A stretch of DNA of 35,732 nt from an uncultured Pirellula sp. (lineage in GTDB: Bacteria > Planctomycetota > Planctomycetia > Pirellulales > Pirellulaceae), in contig CAIYZV010000081.1 of NCBI GenBank assembly GCA_903930765.1, positions 1 to 35,732 on the forward strand. Reading direction: 5' to 3'. The position numbers and the translations under genes are program-made. Shown one piece after another: positions 9,701 to 17,542 of this stretch (its first letter is position 1; the number at the start of each line of letters is the position of its first letter). The notes beneath the pieces are model-generated. The model was not told where the DNA came from and searched no databases. It saw nothing but the letters and a program-made list of their open reading frames with translations.

Positions 9701-10624
9701 TTTGCCGCTTGCGCAGCGATCGCATGGATCTGGTCTTCGGTCCTGCCAGCGGTCGGCGTACTCGATTCGATTCACTTGTGGACGGTCACCGGTACGACGC
9801 CTGATGAGAAACTCCCGGTAACGCTGGCGAATGTGTTGCTCGCGATACCTGCCGCGATCATGACAGTGGTTGCCGCGAAGAACTTGCCTGGACTTTTGGA
9901 GATCGCACTATTGCAGCACCTGCCTTTGGAAAACGCAGTCCGATACGCGATCACCTCGATTTCCCGATACACGATCTTAACCCTCGGTATTGCGATGACC
10001 TTCAATAGTCTCGGTGTACGTTGGGCCAGCATTCAATGGCTGGTTGCGGCCCTCGGTGTCGGTTTGGGGTTCGGCCTGCAGGAAATTTTTGCCAACTTCG
10101 TGTCAGGCTTGATCCTCCTGTTCGAGCAACCCGTTCGCGTTGGGGATGTGATCACCGTTGGAGACACCACCGGGACGGTATCGCGGATTCGCATGCGAGC
10201 AACCACCGTGATGAATTTCGACCAACAGGAACTGGTGATCCCGAACAAGGATCTCGTCACTGGGCGACTCCTCAACTGGACCCTTTCCGACTCCACCAAC
10301 CGGATGATCATCGAGGTCGGCGTCGCATACGGAACAGACACCAGCAAAGCGTGCCGAATCCTGCGAGAGATCTGTTGCAGTCATACGAACGTATTGAAGG
10401 AACCGGAGCCAACCGCATTTTTCGAGCTCTTCGCAGACAGCACTCTGCAACTGAAAGTACGCCTTTTCTTGGCCAGCCTCGACCTACGTCTCCCGACACG
10501 GCACGACATCCTCACCGAAATTCATAAGAGGTTCGCTGAGGAAAACATTGAGATTTCCTTCCCGCAAAGGGACCTCCATATCCGCTCACTCCCCAAAGAT
10601 TTCGCCGTCAACTTGGGAAGGTAG
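6737..10624 (+). CDS. Large MscS-family mechanosensitive channel (MscK/MscM-like)
   Basis: This 1295-residue protein resembles the giant MscS relatives that open under membrane tension to release solutes during hypo-osmotic shock. The order is: signal sequence (residues 13-28, WLPLFWIGFASNLCAQ); a Pro/Asn-rich stretch to about residue 160 with short repeats such as PPQSIPPQSILPP and RFPENRPPENRG; a long periplasmic coiled-coil region (about 165-640); about ten membrane helices (about 655-1110); and a C-terminal MscS domain. The pore helix is Gly/Ala-rich (ALGVGLGFGLQEIFANFVSG), followed by FEQPVRVGDVITVGDTTGTV and the VIPNKDLVTGRLLNW segment typical of the beta domain. The start has GGAG seven bases before the ATG at 6737. 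The gene stands alone between a divergent ABC operon and a PQQ-like protein gene. Family assignment is secure; the gating stimulus is inferred. Confidence 0.92.
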   Translation: MDRRFRIDAKNIGWLPLFWIGFASNLCAQIHLNPSTGLPSGSQNVPLSTPPQSIPPQSILPPIVSPPATSPLQLGQREPTLRPKDSTRPAEAPRAAENPRLPETRFPENRPPENRGTVRAIMASRQLANGNATNSQQDMIKDSIPDNTTNTNDGTAKEGVAKPNVAPVAPTQTVTAPQQPLTSNGGSTPDAIAISPETIQAQLQQIQTANDLDATIKQSLTMLYEAILAETKKRFEEEKAIRDFAAAIESAPTATTEAKRRKEQPSFKAPFEEGTLPWSRVDTLKALQLETSSKLQAATKGRTDTETTIASRDARKKEMARYITEDKAIIAKLAEELTAPVPEGIDPRVREATHLLARAKLASANSHLRRLEIEQRTFDAESELLPLRKELFQAEEKFYQYKIKEISEELSKRRENQIEKQNRLALQLLAKSRPPLESQAKAIVKKTDDWLMLAKDHARYKSTVDEAKAEQKQWADRYKIMTDRLSRDKSSANTLDRTMTVSRLKSLVGEMLRRQRDDLPKIDDLNHLLEDYQSRLQNIESLILSLDDWKAKNTASDDPTQPTIDITGTIEEYPAQSVEQQRTVLTAAELQISDEYRLDASNFSETLFNLADLNQQLIDQVRKYNDFIDEHILWIRSSDPFTVDDAKNSWTSAKEFLDLKLWTAIPQVLLSDIRKHLVGYGLVLASLASLMLYTKPMRKQIHALGILAAKSNTISFLPTAKVVLLCILLSAPLVLVHLLLGWRLMNQAGTNKFIESVGMGLLVGARYFLPLEMLRQIARTGGLAENHFQWSHHSTSVLRKHLRWFIDLAVPAVSLVGILWHYSEPKWENTLGRVAFCLLMFMCSLVIFQVIHPKSGVFRDYLQRNAGGWIDRLSYLWYFGLSLSPIVLILMSLMGYHYTAIRLSMHVHTSCMTLIGLLLFYCLICRWLLLSRRQLIVSQARQRLEEARRRDADAPPIATASASVAIENEADLSHINAQTIRLVSSTLIFAACAAIAWIWSSVLPAVGVLDSIHLWTVTGTTPDEKLPVTLANVLLAIPAAIMTVVAAKNLPGLLEIALLQHLPLENAVRYAITSISRYTILTLGIAMTFNSLGVRWASIQWLVAALGVGLGFGLQEIFANFVSGLILLFEQPVRVGDVITVGDTTGTVSRIRMRATTVMNFDQQELVIPNKDLVTGRLLNWTLSDSTNRMIIEVGVAYGTDTSKACRILREICCSHTNVLKEPEPTAFFELFADSTLQLKVRLFLASLDLRLPTRHDILTEIHKRFAEENIEISFPQRDLHIRSLPKDFAVNLGR

Positions 10625-10779
10625 GGACTACCTGAGCCTATCCGTCTCACTCGATGATTGACAGGCGCCAGTTCCCTTAATAGGCTGTCCTCAATCTTCG
10701 TCAGCGCTCGCCCGGCTATTCCACTCATCGCCAGGAAGTCTGCAGTAAGACGAAAATCCCCACCACAGGTTCCCCTCCT

Positions 10780-11988
10780 ATGCTCAAATTCGCGATCGCA
10801 TTGTGCATTTGTTTCCACGGCAATTGGCCTCAATTCCGAGGCCCGAACTCGGATGGTCATGCCAACGAACATAAACCACCCATGCGATGGTCCGATACGG
10901 AGAACGTGGTCTGGAAAGCTCCATTACCAGGCCTGGGGTGGTCTTCACCGGTCATTGTGGATGGCAAAATTTACTTGACCACCGCGGTACCCCAAGGCGA
11001 AGGCTTGTCGCTCCGCGCGCTTTCGCTCGACGCGAACTCCGGAAAAGTTCTTTGGGACCGCGAAATCACCGCCGTCGAAAAGACTCCTTCAATCCATGCC
11101 AAGAATAGCCATGCCAGCCCCACACCGATCGTGCGAGACGGTGTCGTTTATGTTCACTTTGGAACTCTCGGCACCGCAAAACTTTCCACGGACGATGGCA
11201 CGATTGTTTGGTTGTGCAAGGAACTGGTCTACCCACCCATGCATGGAAGCGGCGGATCACCGGTTCTCGAGGATGGTAAATTGGTCATCGTATGCGACGG
11301 CAGCACCAATCCCTTTGTCGCTGCGGTCGATGCGGAATCGGGCACGATCGCATGGAAGACACCTCGCTCGATCCAGCCTAGGATAAGCCACTCCTTCGTG
11401 ACGGCCTTGGTCGCCAACGTCGATGGCAAGAAACAAGTACTCGCTCCAGGCCCAGATCACTTTGCAGCCTACGACCTCAATAATGGCAAAGAACTTTGGA
11501 AGATCGTGGCTCCGGGTTGGTCTGTCGTGCCGCAACCTACCATCTTCGAAGACATGGTGATCTACAACCACGACTACGACAATCCCGAATTGATGGCGGT
11601 CAAACTCGGCGGCGATGGTGATGTGACTGAGAAGAATGTCGTATGGCGTTCCCAAAGGGGTGCACCGAGCACGCCAACACCCCTGCTGATCGGAAAGGAA
11701 CTCTACTTTGTCTCCGATAACGGTGTCGCCTCCTGCGTCGATGCTCGGACCGGAGAACGGCATTGGATGGAACGACTCGGGGGTAACTTTTCGGCATCCC
11801 CGGTTTTGGTGAACGATCATATCTTGTTCATCAGTGAGACCGGAGTTGCCACTTGGGTGAAGCCATCGAAAGACTTCGAAGTGGCTGGAAAGAATGAAGT
11901 CTCTGGACGGACCTTTGCCACTCCAGCCTTCGCAAATGATGCAATGTATTTAAGAACCGACGAGGCACTGCTGAAAATCGCGAAGTAA
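10780..11988 (+). CDS. Exported PQQ-like beta-propeller repeat protein
   Basis: This 402-residue protein starts with a short hydrophobic leader (MLKFAIALCICFHG) followed by NWPQFRGPNSDG, the usual opening of planctomycete outer-wall PQQ-like propellers. Several blades can be read, each with a 'G.VLW', 'G.IAWKT' or 'GKELWKI' strand and an Asp or Gly turn, for example DANSGKVLWDRE, DAESGTIAWKT, LNNGKELWKI and DARTGERHWME. Such repeats form a seven- or eight-bladed propeller. BamB-like proteins use this fold as a scaffold, whereas true quinoprotein dehydrogenases bind PQQ. I see no dehydrogenase signature (no Cys-Cys disulfide ring pair), so an enzymatic role is uncertain. No good Shine-Dalgarno precedes the ATG. 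It is probably transcribed alone. Confidence 0.82.
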   Translation: MLKFAIALCICFHGNWPQFRGPNSDGHANEHKPPMRWSDTENVVWKAPLPGLGWSSPVIVDGKIYLTTAVPQGEGLSLRALSLDANSGKVLWDREITAVEKTPSIHAKNSHASPTPIVRDGVVYVHFGTLGTAKLSTDDGTIVWLCKELVYPPMHGSGGSPVLEDGKLVIVCDGSTNPFVAAVDAESGTIAWKTPRSIQPRISHSFVTALVANVDGKKQVLAPGPDHFAAYDLNNGKELWKIVAPGWSVVPQPTIFEDMVIYNHDYDNPELMAVKLGGDGDVTEKNVVWRSQRGAPSTPTPLLIGKELYFVSDNGVASCVDARTGERHWMERLGGNFSASPVLVNDHILFISETGVATWVKPSKDFEVAGKNEVSGRTFATPAFANDAMYLRTDEALLKIAK

Positions 11989-12094
11989 TCACAGCCTCGC
12001 GCCAGTCACGCCGAGGTAGCCGTCGGCTCAAAAAATGGCTTGAAAACCTCGCAACCAGGAATGCCGGGGAACTTGGGAGCGAGTCGCCCAAGCA

Positions 12095-12125
12095 TTGCGA
12101 CTGCGGCTCAAAATCTGTGTAGAAT
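12095..12125 (+). promoter_or_regulatory. Possible sigma-70 promoter for the PSD1 gene
   Basis: TTGCGA at 12095-12100 and TAGAAT at 12120-12125 match four and five of six consensus bases respectively, but the spacer is 19 bases, longer than ideal. It would give a leader of about 60 bases before the ATG at 12193. This is a weak call. Confidence 0.25.
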
Positions 12126-12192
12126 GAGGGAGTGTAAATCCGCCCCTCCACTCCGTCAGCGACGGGGTACTCCCCCCCTCCCACAGATCGCT

Positions 12193-15100
12193 ATGCTTCA
12201 TTTCCTCGAGCGGCCGTTGTGCAGGTCGTCCATCCAACGCGTTTTGATCCTTGGATCGATCCTGATCGCGCTCCATGCAACCAGCATGGCGCAGGAATCT
12301 TCCTCTGCAGCATCTCCCTCCGCAGAACAGCCCTCAGCGGAACAGATCGCGTTCTTCGAAGCAAAGATACGCCCTGTCCTGATCGAGCATTGCTACAAGT
12401 GCCATTCCGCTGATGCTGCCGCCCGAGGGGAACTCAAGGGGGCTTTGTACCTAGACCATCGGCAGGGACTCATCACTGGAGGTGAAAGTGGCCCGGCGGT
12501 TCAAACGGACGACGCCGCAGGGAGTTTGTTATTGGCAGCGATGCGTTATGAAGGGATCGAGATGCCTCCAGCTGGAAAGCTTCCAGCCGCCATCCTGGAT
12601 GATTTCACCAAATGGGTCGAGTGGGGAGCACCAGATCCACGCACGGAGGCTGCGGCTCCAACCACCAAACCTTTGGACATCGAGGGAGGAAAACGATTCT
12701 GGTCCCTGCAACCCATCCAGCGTGATTCGCTCGAGGAAATCGCTCGCACCACATCAGACCATCCGGTGGATCATTTCATCCGAAAGGAACTCTCCGAAAA
12801 AGGGCTAACGCCTTCTCCATTAGCCGACCATCGAACGCTCATCCGACGAGCATGGTTTGATCTCCTGGGGCTACCACCCAGCATCGAAGAGCTTGAAACG
12901 TGGATTACAAAACTAAATACGGATACAACTCCTTCAAACCCAGTCAACCGTCAAGCCTGGGATGAGTTGCTCGGGCATTTACTCGAGAAACCGGAATACG
13001 GTGAACGCTGGGCGAGACACTGGATGGATGTCGCCCGTTTTGCGGAATCCTTTGGCTACGAGCAAGACTACGATCGACCGACCGCTTACCACTATCGCGA
13101 TTTCCTGATCCAAGCCTTCAATTCGGACCTTCCCTATCAACAATTTGTCGAGTGGCAAATCGCAGGCGATGAACTCGAACCCAACAACCCTTTGGCTTGG
13201 ATGGCAACAGGTTTTCTAGGCGCTGGCGCTTTTCCAACACAGCTGACCGAAACCGAATTTGAATCGACCCGTTACAACGAACTCGACGACATGACCGCAA
13301 CCACTGGGGTTGCATTTCTAGGGCTATCCATCGGCTGCGCTCGATGCCATGACCACAAATTCGATCCTATCGCAGCCGAGGATTACTACCGAGTCGCTGC
13401 AGCATTTACCTCCGCGATACGATCCGAAAAGACCTTTGATCTCACCCCCGAAGAGAATGCAAAAATCCGTGAAACGTTCGCTCGCGAATTGCAATCGGCA
13501 AAAGAAAAGCTCGCCGTTTACGAAGCTGGAGGTCTCGACGATGAGTTCGCGGATTGGTTGAAATCCAGGGACATCGCCGATCCTAGCTCACTATCGTGGT
13601 TGACGCTATCGGGTGAAATTTCGACCCGAGCGGGATCGATGTACCAAGCACAATCCGATGGTTCGTTTTTGGGATCGGGTAACAAACCCAACCAAGAAAC
13701 GTTGACGTTTACCAGCAACCCATTCCAAACCACAGCTAAGAGCCTTCGCGTTGAAGCGCTGAGCGACCCGAGTTTACCGCATCAAGGCCCCGGAAGAGCG
13801 GACAACGGGAATTTTGCGCTCGGCAATATTTCGGTGGAACGGATCGATGCAAATGGAGCATCGCAAAAAGTCGAACTGAAATCGGCTCGAGCAACTCACG
13901 AGCAAAATAACTCAAGCCTATCCGTTGCTGCATCCATCGACTCCGACCCTGTCTCCGGCTGGGCGGTCGATGGCCAGATTGGAAAGAGCCAAGCTGCAGT
14001 GTTCGAGTTTGCTGAGCCAATCGCGTTAAGCTCTGAATCAAAGCTTCGAGTGGTTCTCGATTTCAATCATCCCAATCCTCGGCATGCTATCGGAAGAATC
14101 CGTTTTTCGGTTACCGATCGCGAGCAAGCCAATCCGGAAGTTGGTTCGCAGGAACCACCCGCCGATGTAATGACGGCCCTTCATAGGCTGGCCCGCGAGG
14201 GAACCCCATCTCGCCAATCCGACGATTGGAAACTCGGAAGGGCTTGGTTTCAAACCACCTCAAAAACTTGGCAAACCCTCAAGCAGCATGTAGCAGTCCT
14301 CGAACGCGATGGGCCCAAGTTGCAGCTGGCGAAAGTTTTGGTGACCAGCGAAGGATTGCCCCACCTACCTCATCATGCTGACGATCGAGGCTATCCCCAT
14401 TTCTATCCAGAAACCCATCTTTTGCGGCGTGGGGACGTCGAGCAGAAAGTGCGCGTTGTCGAACCGGGTTTTCCAAAGGTGTTCACTCGCCACGCATCCC
14501 ATTCCAACGATCTCCTAGCCAAGCCATCAACCGATGGGAATACGCAGTCCAGTCATCGTAGGGCGGCATTAGCCAAATGGCTCACCAATCCGCAAACAGG
14601 AGCCGGCGAACTCGTCGCCCGCGTGATGGCCAACCGGTTGTGGCAACACCATTTTGGACGAGGCATCGTCGCGACACCCAACGATTTCGGATTCGCGGGA
14701 CAACCCCCAACTCACCCTCAACTCCTCGACGTCCTGGCGATGCAACTGATCGACTCGGGATGGCAGCTAAAACCCATCCACAAATGGATCATGTCGAGCG
14801 AGACCTACATGCAAGGGAACAAATCGCCTCAGGATTCTCGAGAAGCCATCGACCCGGAGAATCGTTATCTATGGCATCGATCTCCGCGACGTCTGGAGGC
14901 CGAAGCCATTCGAGATTCAATACTTTTCGTTTCAGGGCAGTTGGATCAACGGATGTATGGCCCAGGCACCCTCGATCCGAACATGAAGCGACGAAGCGTG
15001 TACTTTTTTATCAAGCGGAGTCAGTTGATCTCGACCATGATGCTATTCGATTGGCCGGAGCACTTGGTGAGTATCGGTCAGCGACAATCAACGACGATTG

Positions 15101-15384
15101 CTCCTCAAGCCTTAATGTTCATGAACAGCGAGCCCGGTCGCTCGTACGCAGAGGCCTTCGCTCGTAACATCACGTCGCAGGACACCCCGAAAAGCGTCGA
15201 CGCTGCATACCGACACGCTCTCGGGCGAGCACCTAGTGAACGCGAAGCTACGATTGCGGTTCAATTTATCGAAGCATCCAAAAAATCGCGTGAGCAGCTC
15301 GGCGAGGGCAACGCCCACGAAGCAGCCCTTGCCGATTTTTGCCAAGCAATCTTCGGCTTGAATGAGTTTATCTATATCGATTAG
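12193..15384 (+). CDS. PSD1 / planctomycete cytochrome c protein (DUF1549-DUF1553)
   Basis: This exported protein of about 1063 residues belongs to a family expanded in Planctomycetes. The frame is open from 12040, but the ATG at 12193 puts the signal peptide (RVLILGSILIALHATSMAQ) at the N-terminus and is preferred. Domain order: an N-terminal PSC1 heme domain with CYKCH (about 67-71) in RPVLIEHCYKCHS; DUF1549, with HPVDHFIRKEL and RRAWFDLLGLPPS; a second CxxCH, CARCHDHKFDP (about 382); a middle carbohydrate-binding-like insert; and DUF1553, with ARVMANRLWQHHFGRGIV and WQLKPIHKWIMSSETY. Both heme motifs are intact. The family is suspected to act in polysaccharide or sulfated glycan breakdown together with a DUF1501 partner, but no reaction is established. 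The DUF1501 gene begins ten bases after the stop, so the two form an operon. Confidence 0.93.
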   Translation: MLHFLERPLCRSSIQRVLILGSILIALHATSMAQESSSAASPSAEQPSAEQIAFFEAKIRPVLIEHCYKCHSADAAARGELKGALYLDHRQGLITGGESGPAVQTDDAAGSLLLAAMRYEGIEMPPAGKLPAAILDDFTKWVEWGAPDPRTEAAAPTTKPLDIEGGKRFWSLQPIQRDSLEEIARTTSDHPVDHFIRKELSEKGLTPSPLADHRTLIRRAWFDLLGLPPSIEELETWITKLNTDTTPSNPVNRQAWDELLGHLLEKPEYGERWARHWMDVARFAESFGYEQDYDRPTAYHYRDFLIQAFNSDLPYQQFVEWQIAGDELEPNNPLAWMATGFLGAGAFPTQLTETEFESTRYNELDDMTATTGVAFLGLSIGCARCHDHKFDPIAAEDYYRVAAAFTSAIRSEKTFDLTPEENAKIRETFARELQSAKEKLAVYEAGGLDDEFADWLKSRDIADPSSLSWLTLSGEISTRAGSMYQAQSDGSFLGSGNKPNQETLTFTSNPFQTTAKSLRVEALSDPSLPHQGPGRADNGNFALGNISVERIDANGASQKVELKSARATHEQNNSSLSVAASIDSDPVSGWAVDGQIGKSQAAVFEFAEPIALSSESKLRVVLDFNHPNPRHAIGRIRFSVTDREQANPEVGSQEPPADVMTALHRLAREGTPSRQSDDWKLGRAWFQTTSKTWQTLKQHVAVLERDGPKLQLAKVLVTSEGLPHLPHHADDRGYPHFYPETHLLRRGDVEQKVRVVEPGFPKVFTRHASHSNDLLAKPSTDGNTQSSHRRAALAKWLTNPQTGAGELVARVMANRLWQHHFGRGIVATPNDFGFAGQPPTHPQLLDVLAMQLIDSGWQLKPIHKWIMSSETYMQGNKSPQDSREAIDPENRYLWHRSPRRLEAEAIRDSILFVSGQLDQRMYGPGTLDPNMKRRSVYFFIKRSQLISTMMLFDWPEHLVSIGQRQSTTIAPQALMFMNSEPGRSYAEAFARNITSQDTPKSVDAAYRHALGRAPSEREATIAVQFIEASKKSREQLGEGNAHEAALADFCQAIFGLNEFIYID

Positions 15385-15394
15385 GAAACAAGCC

Positions 15395-16894
15395 ATGAGC
15401 ACTAGTTCGCAACCTTCTTGGAATTTCGCAAGCCGTCGCGAGTGGTTGAAACGCACCGGCTGTGGATTCGGCATGCTTTCGTTGATGCATTTGCTCAACG
15501 AAGAACTTGGGATCCAAGGATCGGGATTAGGGACCGCGCGAGCGGATGGGCTCGGGCAACGTTCCCTCGATCCATTGGCACCGCGTGAATCTCATTTCCC
15601 GGCCAAAGCCAAGCATGTGATTTGGATCTTCGTAAACGGTGGACCCAGCCAAGTCGACACGTGGGATTACAAACCCAACCTGGAGAAGGCCAACGGAAAA
15701 TCGATCAAGGAGTTCGATCCAAACTTTTCGAACACCACGGGATTCTTCAAAAACTCCGTCGGCAACTTGATGAAATCACCCTTTGAATTTCGTCCCCGGG
15801 GAGAGTGTGGAAAGATGGTTTCGTCGATCTTTCCGCACTTAGGCGAACATGTCGATAAAATGGCATTTATCCATTCGGGGTATACCGAGTCCAATAACCA
15901 CTCCCCTGCGTTATTCGCCATGAATACCGGTATCGCTCGGATGGGTTACCCGTGCGTCGGGTCGTGGGTGACGTATGGATTGGGAAGTGAAAGCCGCGAT
16001 TTACCGTCGTTTGTCGTGATGAGCGATCCTAAAGGTCGCGGTCTACCCAAGGGTCACGCTGCCAATTGGAGTGCAGGTTTTCTACCGGGTGTCTACCAAG
16101 GAACCCAATTGCGGCCGACAGGAGACGCGATCGACAATCTAAAGCTCCCAGCGCATTTGAATCCAGCTTCGCAGCGGCAACAGTTGGATCTACTGAAGAA
16201 ACTGAATCAGTTCCATCTGGATTCCCATGCTGCCGAGAGCGACCTCGCGGCGCGGATCGAGAGCTTTGAATTGGCGTATCGGATGCAAAGCACAGCCCCA
16301 GAGACGATCGATTTGTCCAAAGAGCCGGAGCAAATCCAGCAACTGTATGGCATCAACGATCCAAAATGCGATCACTTTGCCCGCCAGTGCTTGATGGCCC
16401 GCCGGTTCATCGAGAAGGGAGTTCGATTCGTTCAAATCTATTCGGGAGGGATGGAGAACGAGCGGTCCTGGGATGGCCACGTTGACATTCGAGGCAACCA
16501 CCAGCAGTTCGCGGACGAGACGGACAAGCCGATCGCGGGGTTGCTCTCCGATTTGCAGCAACGAGGATTGCTCGATGAAACACTCATTATTTGGTGCGGC
16601 GAGTTCGGGCGATTACCGATTGCACAGACGGGTGACAAGCCAGGCCGGGATCACAACCCCCACTGCTTCACAACGTGGTTGGCCGGGGGCGGCGTTCGCG
16701 GTGGCGTCAGTTACGGGGAATCCGATGAGATCGGCTTCAAAGCGGCAGTGAATCGAGTGCACCTCAATGATCTCCATGCCACGATCCTGCATTTGCTCGG
16801 GCTGGATCACAAACGCTTGACCTACTTGTACAACGGTAGGAACTTCCGACTAACCGATGTCGCGGGCGAGGTGATCCGCCCCATTCTCGCGTAA
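15395..16894 (+). CDS. DUF1501 protein, Tat-exported, partner of PSD1
   Basis: This 499-residue protein is in the DUF1501 group of the alkaline phosphatase/sulfatase-like fold. The ATG at 15395 has AGGA about nine bases upstream and gives an N-terminus with a twin-arginine motif, SRREWLK (Arg14-Arg15), followed by a hydrophobic segment; an in-frame ATG at 15362, inside the PSD1 gene, is less likely. Family landmarks are VIWIFVNGGPSQVDTWDYKP near the N-terminus, GSWVTYGLGSESRDLP in the middle, and IIWCGEFGRLPIAQ, GRDHNPHCFTTWLAGGGVRGG and HLNDLHATILHLLGLDH towards the C-terminus. The conserved Asp and His residues at these sites resemble the metal site of sulfatases, but no activity is established. 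It follows the PSD1 gene directly, the classic planctomycete pair. Confidence 0.92.
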   Translation: MSTSSQPSWNFASRREWLKRTGCGFGMLSLMHLLNEELGIQGSGLGTARADGLGQRSLDPLAPRESHFPAKAKHVIWIFVNGGPSQVDTWDYKPNLEKANGKSIKEFDPNFSNTTGFFKNSVGNLMKSPFEFRPRGECGKMVSSIFPHLGEHVDKMAFIHSGYTESNNHSPALFAMNTGIARMGYPCVGSWVTYGLGSESRDLPSFVVMSDPKGRGLPKGHAANWSAGFLPGVYQGTQLRPTGDAIDNLKLPAHLNPASQRQQLDLLKKLNQFHLDSHAAESDLAARIESFELAYRMQSTAPETIDLSKEPEQIQQLYGINDPKCDHFARQCLMARRFIEKGVRFVQIYSGGMENERSWDGHVDIRGNHQQFADETDKPIAGLLSDLQQRGLLDETLIIWCGEFGRLPIAQTGDKPGRDHNPHCFTTWLAGGGVRGGVSYGESDEIGFKAAVNRVHLNDLHATILHLLGLDHKRLTYLYNGRNFRLTDVAGEVIRPILA

Positions 16895-17255
16895 CTGCAT
16901 GGCCTTGCGACCACCAAAGTAGCGATCGAGCAGCAGTACAATTCGAATCGAACAACCTCAGTGGGTTCCCGCAGGGCTGGTTTCCCTCGTACTCAGTCCG
17001 CTTCGGACGGTACTCGTACTCGTCATCGTACTCGCTGCTCCTTCGTAGACCTCGATGAGATACACCTCGATGAGATACACCTCGATGAGAGACAGCGCAA
17101 GCCTCACGATCGCGTGTTGCTTAACGAGAATCGCAGAACCGAGAAAACCTCAATAGCCGTCGAGGAAGAGTTCCGCTGCGGCGCGTACGAGTAGACTCAA
17201 GACCATCGATTAGCGATGACAATCGAACGAAACACGCGATCGAAGATTCCCGAGC
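16895..17255. other. Intergenic region with low-complexity sequence
   Basis: These 360 bases lie between two convergent units. They include a 'tactcgtactcg'-like tract (about 16990-17035) around a CCGCTTCGGACGG hairpin and then a 15-bp triple repeat listed separately. A 77-codon open frame at 16961-17194 runs through the repeats, but its composition (DEIHLDEIHLDE) simply reflects them, and it has no ribosome binding site. I do not call it a gene. Confidence 0.5.
17049..17093 (+). repeat. 15-bp tandem repeat, three copies
   Basis: The unit ACCTCGATGAGATAC occurs at 17049-17063 and 17064-17078, with a third copy at 17079-17093 that differs by one base (G for T). It lies just beyond a degenerate 'tactcg' tract in a gene-free stretch. 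Its core, ACCTCGATGAGA, resembles the ACCTCGAAGAT core of the 18-bp duplication at 33656-33691. Confidence 0.9.
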
Positions 17256-17432
17256 CTACGCAACCCAGCGATCGGCAGGAGATGTCCACTGAACATTTTT
17301 GGGCGGAGGAGCCGAAGATGTTCCATCCCAACGGCCAAAGTATTCAATGGCCATAAAAATGCATGCCAGCAACATAAAGATATTGGCCAGGATGATCATC
17401 ATCGTGTAGATCGAGATCGGTTGCTTGGTCAT
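17256..17432 (-). CDS. Small single-pass membrane protein (58 aa)
   Basis: A short gene on the minus strand, ATG at 17430-17432 and TAG at 17256-17258. The product has a short polar N-terminus (MTKQPISIYT), one strong hydrophobic helix (about residues 9-31, including MMIILANIFMLLACIFMAI), and a Pro/Trp-containing tail ending in SPADRWVA. It lies 110 bases downstream of the coiled-coil membrane protein gene on the same strand and probably shares its transcript. There is no clear Shine-Dalgarno. The clean layout (N-in helix, soluble tail), together with its position, makes a real gene likely. I do not recognise a named family; short planctomycete proteins of this general shape are familiar but have no known function. 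A role as partner of the upstream protein is inference. Confidence 0.65.
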   Translation of the reverse strand: MTKQPISIYTMMIILANIFMLLACIFMAIEYFGRWDGTSSAPPPKNVQWTSPADRWVA

Positions 17433-17542
17433 GTCTGTTGCGTTCGGAAATAAGAGTTACTGTTACTTCTTGCTCAATGATTCGACTCTTTGAGCAACCC
17501 AACACTCACTCTGGATCGGGTTGCTCTACTTCGTGCCTAGCC

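Noticed and set aside
11989-12050. Small GCCGA/TCGGC hairpin before A-rich sequence after the PQQ-like gene
   Set aside because: The stem is short and it is followed by A rather than T on the coding strand, so it is not a terminator for that gene.
16961-17194. 77-codon open frame across the 15-bp repeats
   Set aside because: Its composition follows the DNA repeats, it has no ribosome binding site, and it sits in a convergent gap.
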